This document shows positions 12,429 through 13,425 of a stretch of DNA of 13,425 nt, one piece after another. The notes below the pieces were generated by a model, which was not told where the DNA came from, did not search any database, and was given only the letters and a program-made list of their open reading frames with translations. Made by a program: the position numbers and the translations under genes. The DNA is from Bacteroidota bacterium (lineage in GTDB: Bacteria > Bacteroidota > Bacteroidia > Chitinophagales > Chitinophagaceae). The stretch spans positions 1 through 13,425 of the forward strand of contig JAEYUA010000113.1 in assembly GCA_023433755.1 (NCBI GenBank), read 5' to 3'. Numbering within the stretch: position 1 is the first letter of the stretch; the number at the start of each line of letters is the position of its first letter.

Positions 12429-12456
12429 GTAGTCCATGGACCGTGGACTATGGTCT
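12429..12456. repeat. Heptad tandem repeat block F (AGTCCAT/GGACCGT) overlapping a stop codon
   Basis: Units GTAGTCC, ATGGACC, GTGGACT, ATGGTCT run from one base after the TGA of the plus-strand gene into the TAG stop (12450-12448) of the minus-strand gene. TAGTCCA (12430-12436) and TGGACTA (12444-12450) are perfect 7-bp arms around a 7-nt loop, so transcripts from both directions could form a hairpin here. The block may act as a bidirectional terminator, though no T-run follows. Confidence 0.8.
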
Positions 12457-13425
12457 CTTCCTGGGCAAAACCAGTTTTTTCTTAGGCGCCTTCGAAAGGT
12501 TATAGCCTAAGGCCAGCCTGAAATTCCTGGTTTGGGTACTGCTGGAAGTTTCCAAGGTAAAATCAGTTCCGTAAGTAAAACTCTGGTTGCGCTGCTGCAC
12601 AAACGGATCAATGATATTCAATGTGGCTGTCAGCTTTTTCTTCAGCATCTTGGCCTGCAAACCAATATTCATACTCAGTGAACTTCTTACACTGCCCTGC
12701 GGGTTGGCAAAACGGTTGAATGTAAAACTGCCTGTAGTTGAATACAGGTCAGAGAAATTATAATTGGTATTGAAGTTGGATGTAAATGATCCCCCATCGC
12801 GAAAATTCCTGAAAGCCTTGTCGTAATCACTGTAGGTGTTATAGGTAAAGCTGGCACTCAGGTTCACTTTCATTTGCTTGCTCACTGTATATCCACTCCA
12901 GGTGCTCACCTCGTATTCTTTGCGGCTGCTGATATTCTGCCAGGTGATCTCTGTTTTTCCGTCAGGTTGAAGTGTGCGTACCTGGCTGAAGATATCTTCC
13001 ACGATATTAAAACCCATACCAATATTGGCATAAAAACTATTCTTTGTTTTACCCAGCACGAGATCAAAATTATGCGCCATCGAAGGCAACAGGCCGGGGT
13101 TGCCGAACCGGTAATTATAAGGGTCTGAAAAATCGATCGTTGGATTGAGTTCACCAATACCCGGCCGCCTGATGGTGCGGCGATAGGAAAAAGTCATGTT
13201 GAGCACATCTTTCCAGCTCTTGTTGAAATTGGCGAATGGAAGAAAGTTCAGGTAACGGTTACCAGTATCCGAAGATTGTTTATACAGGTCAAAGTGGATA
13301 TTGGTCTGCTCGGCACTGATGCCGAATGTAGTGGAAAAATTATTTGCGAATACCTGCTTTACAGAGGTCCTGAACTGGTACACCTGCTGGCGAAATAAAA
13401 ACCGGTTGGTCAGCACATCCAGGGG
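12448..13425 (-). CDS. Outer membrane beta-barrel protein, TonB-dependent-receptor-like (5' end outside window)
   Basis: The frame remains open to the right edge (the apparent start at 13416 is an internal GTG), so only the last 325 or so residues are visible. The sequence alternates polar and aromatic/hydrophobic residues throughout, as in barrel strands, and contains S-Y-R-R-T-I-R-R-P-G-I-G-E-L-N-P followed by D-F-S-D-P-Y-N-Y-R-F-G-N-P-G-L-L-P-S. That arrangement (R-R-x-x-R-P-x-x-x-x-L-N-P, then P-Y-x-x-x-x-G-N-P-x-L-x-P) characterises the outer-membrane beta-barrel family PF14905 of Bacteroidota, which is related to TonB-dependent receptors with a missing or shortened plug. The C-terminus extends past the last strand as a basic tail (K-A-P-K-K-K-L-V-L-P-R-K-R-P). 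The substrate is unknown. It converges with the gene at 11918 and its stop lies inside heptad block F. Confidence 0.85.
   Translation of the reverse strand, partial: PLDVLTNRFLFRQQVYQFRTSVKQVFANNFSTTFGISAEQTNIHFDLYKQSSDTGNRYLNFLPFANFNKSWKDVLNMTFSYRRTIRRPGIGELNPTIDFSDPYNYRFGNPGLLPSMAHNFDLVLGKTKNSFYANIGMGFNIVEDIFSQVRTLQPDGKTEITWQNISSRKEYEVSTWSGYTVSKQMKVNLSASFTYNTYSDYDKAFRNFRDGGSFTSNFNTNYNFSDLYSTTGSFTFNRFANPQGSVRSSLSMNIGLQAKMLKKKLTATLNIIDPFVQQRNQSFTYGTDFTLETSSSTQTRNFRLALGYNLSKAPKKKLVLPRKRP

Overview
The window reads as chromosomal DNA of a Bacteroidota bacterium, most likely a Chitinophagaceae-type environmental species. The evidence is an outer-membrane beta-barrel of the Bacteroidota-specific type (right end), a DUF2279 protein (left end), promoter-like boxes of the TTTG / TAnnTTTG type, few Shine-Dalgarno sequences, and several Bacteroidota-restricted orphan families. 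I see no transposase, phage gene, tRNA, rRNA or CRISPR array. The family assignment is inference from memory of protein families, since no search was run.

Layout. 1-3731 (+): end of a DUF2279 protein, a secreted cysteine-containing unknown, a GNAT acetyltransferase, a secreted alpha/beta hydrolase, and a fusion of a helical TPR-like domain to a rifampin ADP-ribosyltransferase (Arr). 3732-4035: non-coding, with a CGCAAAG-type repeat followed by the broken C-terminus of a second hydrolase. 4036-5651 (-): a PD40/TolB-like propeller lipoprotein and a PyrR-like phosphoribosyltransferase. 5693-7027 (+): a membrane protein with two 4Fe-4S clusters. 7028-7454: a repeat-rich gap. 7455-8174 (+): a tiny membrane protein and an SRPBCC/AHSA1-like protein, which converges with a LysE-type exporter (8171-8923, -). 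9002-10057 (-): an ATP-grasp ligase. 10114-12427 (+): a small membrane protein, a CCG-domain Fe-S protein, a secreted unknown and a Bacteroidota orphan often mislabelled 'ABC transporter ATPase'. 12448-13425 (-): the C-terminal part of an outer-membrane beta-barrel protein.

How the genes fit together. The membrane 4Fe-4S protein (5693-7027) and the CCG protein (10558-11337) look like two halves of a membrane-bound Fe-S oxidoreductase feeding electrons to the quinone pool. They resemble a split ETF:menaquinone oxidoreductase or Hdr/GlcF-type complex, but 3.5 kb of unrelated genes separates them. The other genes look like single-function housekeeping or accessory genes.

The most unusual signal is in the non-coding DNA. 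At least six intergenic blocks are degenerate tandem repeats with a strict 7-nt period, built on GCCAATA/GCCATTG, AGTCGGT/AGTCAAA, AATTTTG and AGTCCAT/GGACCGT units. Four of them lie within a few bases of a stop codon, one includes the stop codon of a gene, and one supplies the likely -33 region of the LysE gene. A second family (CGCAAAG/CGCGAAG units) occurs at four more intergenic places.
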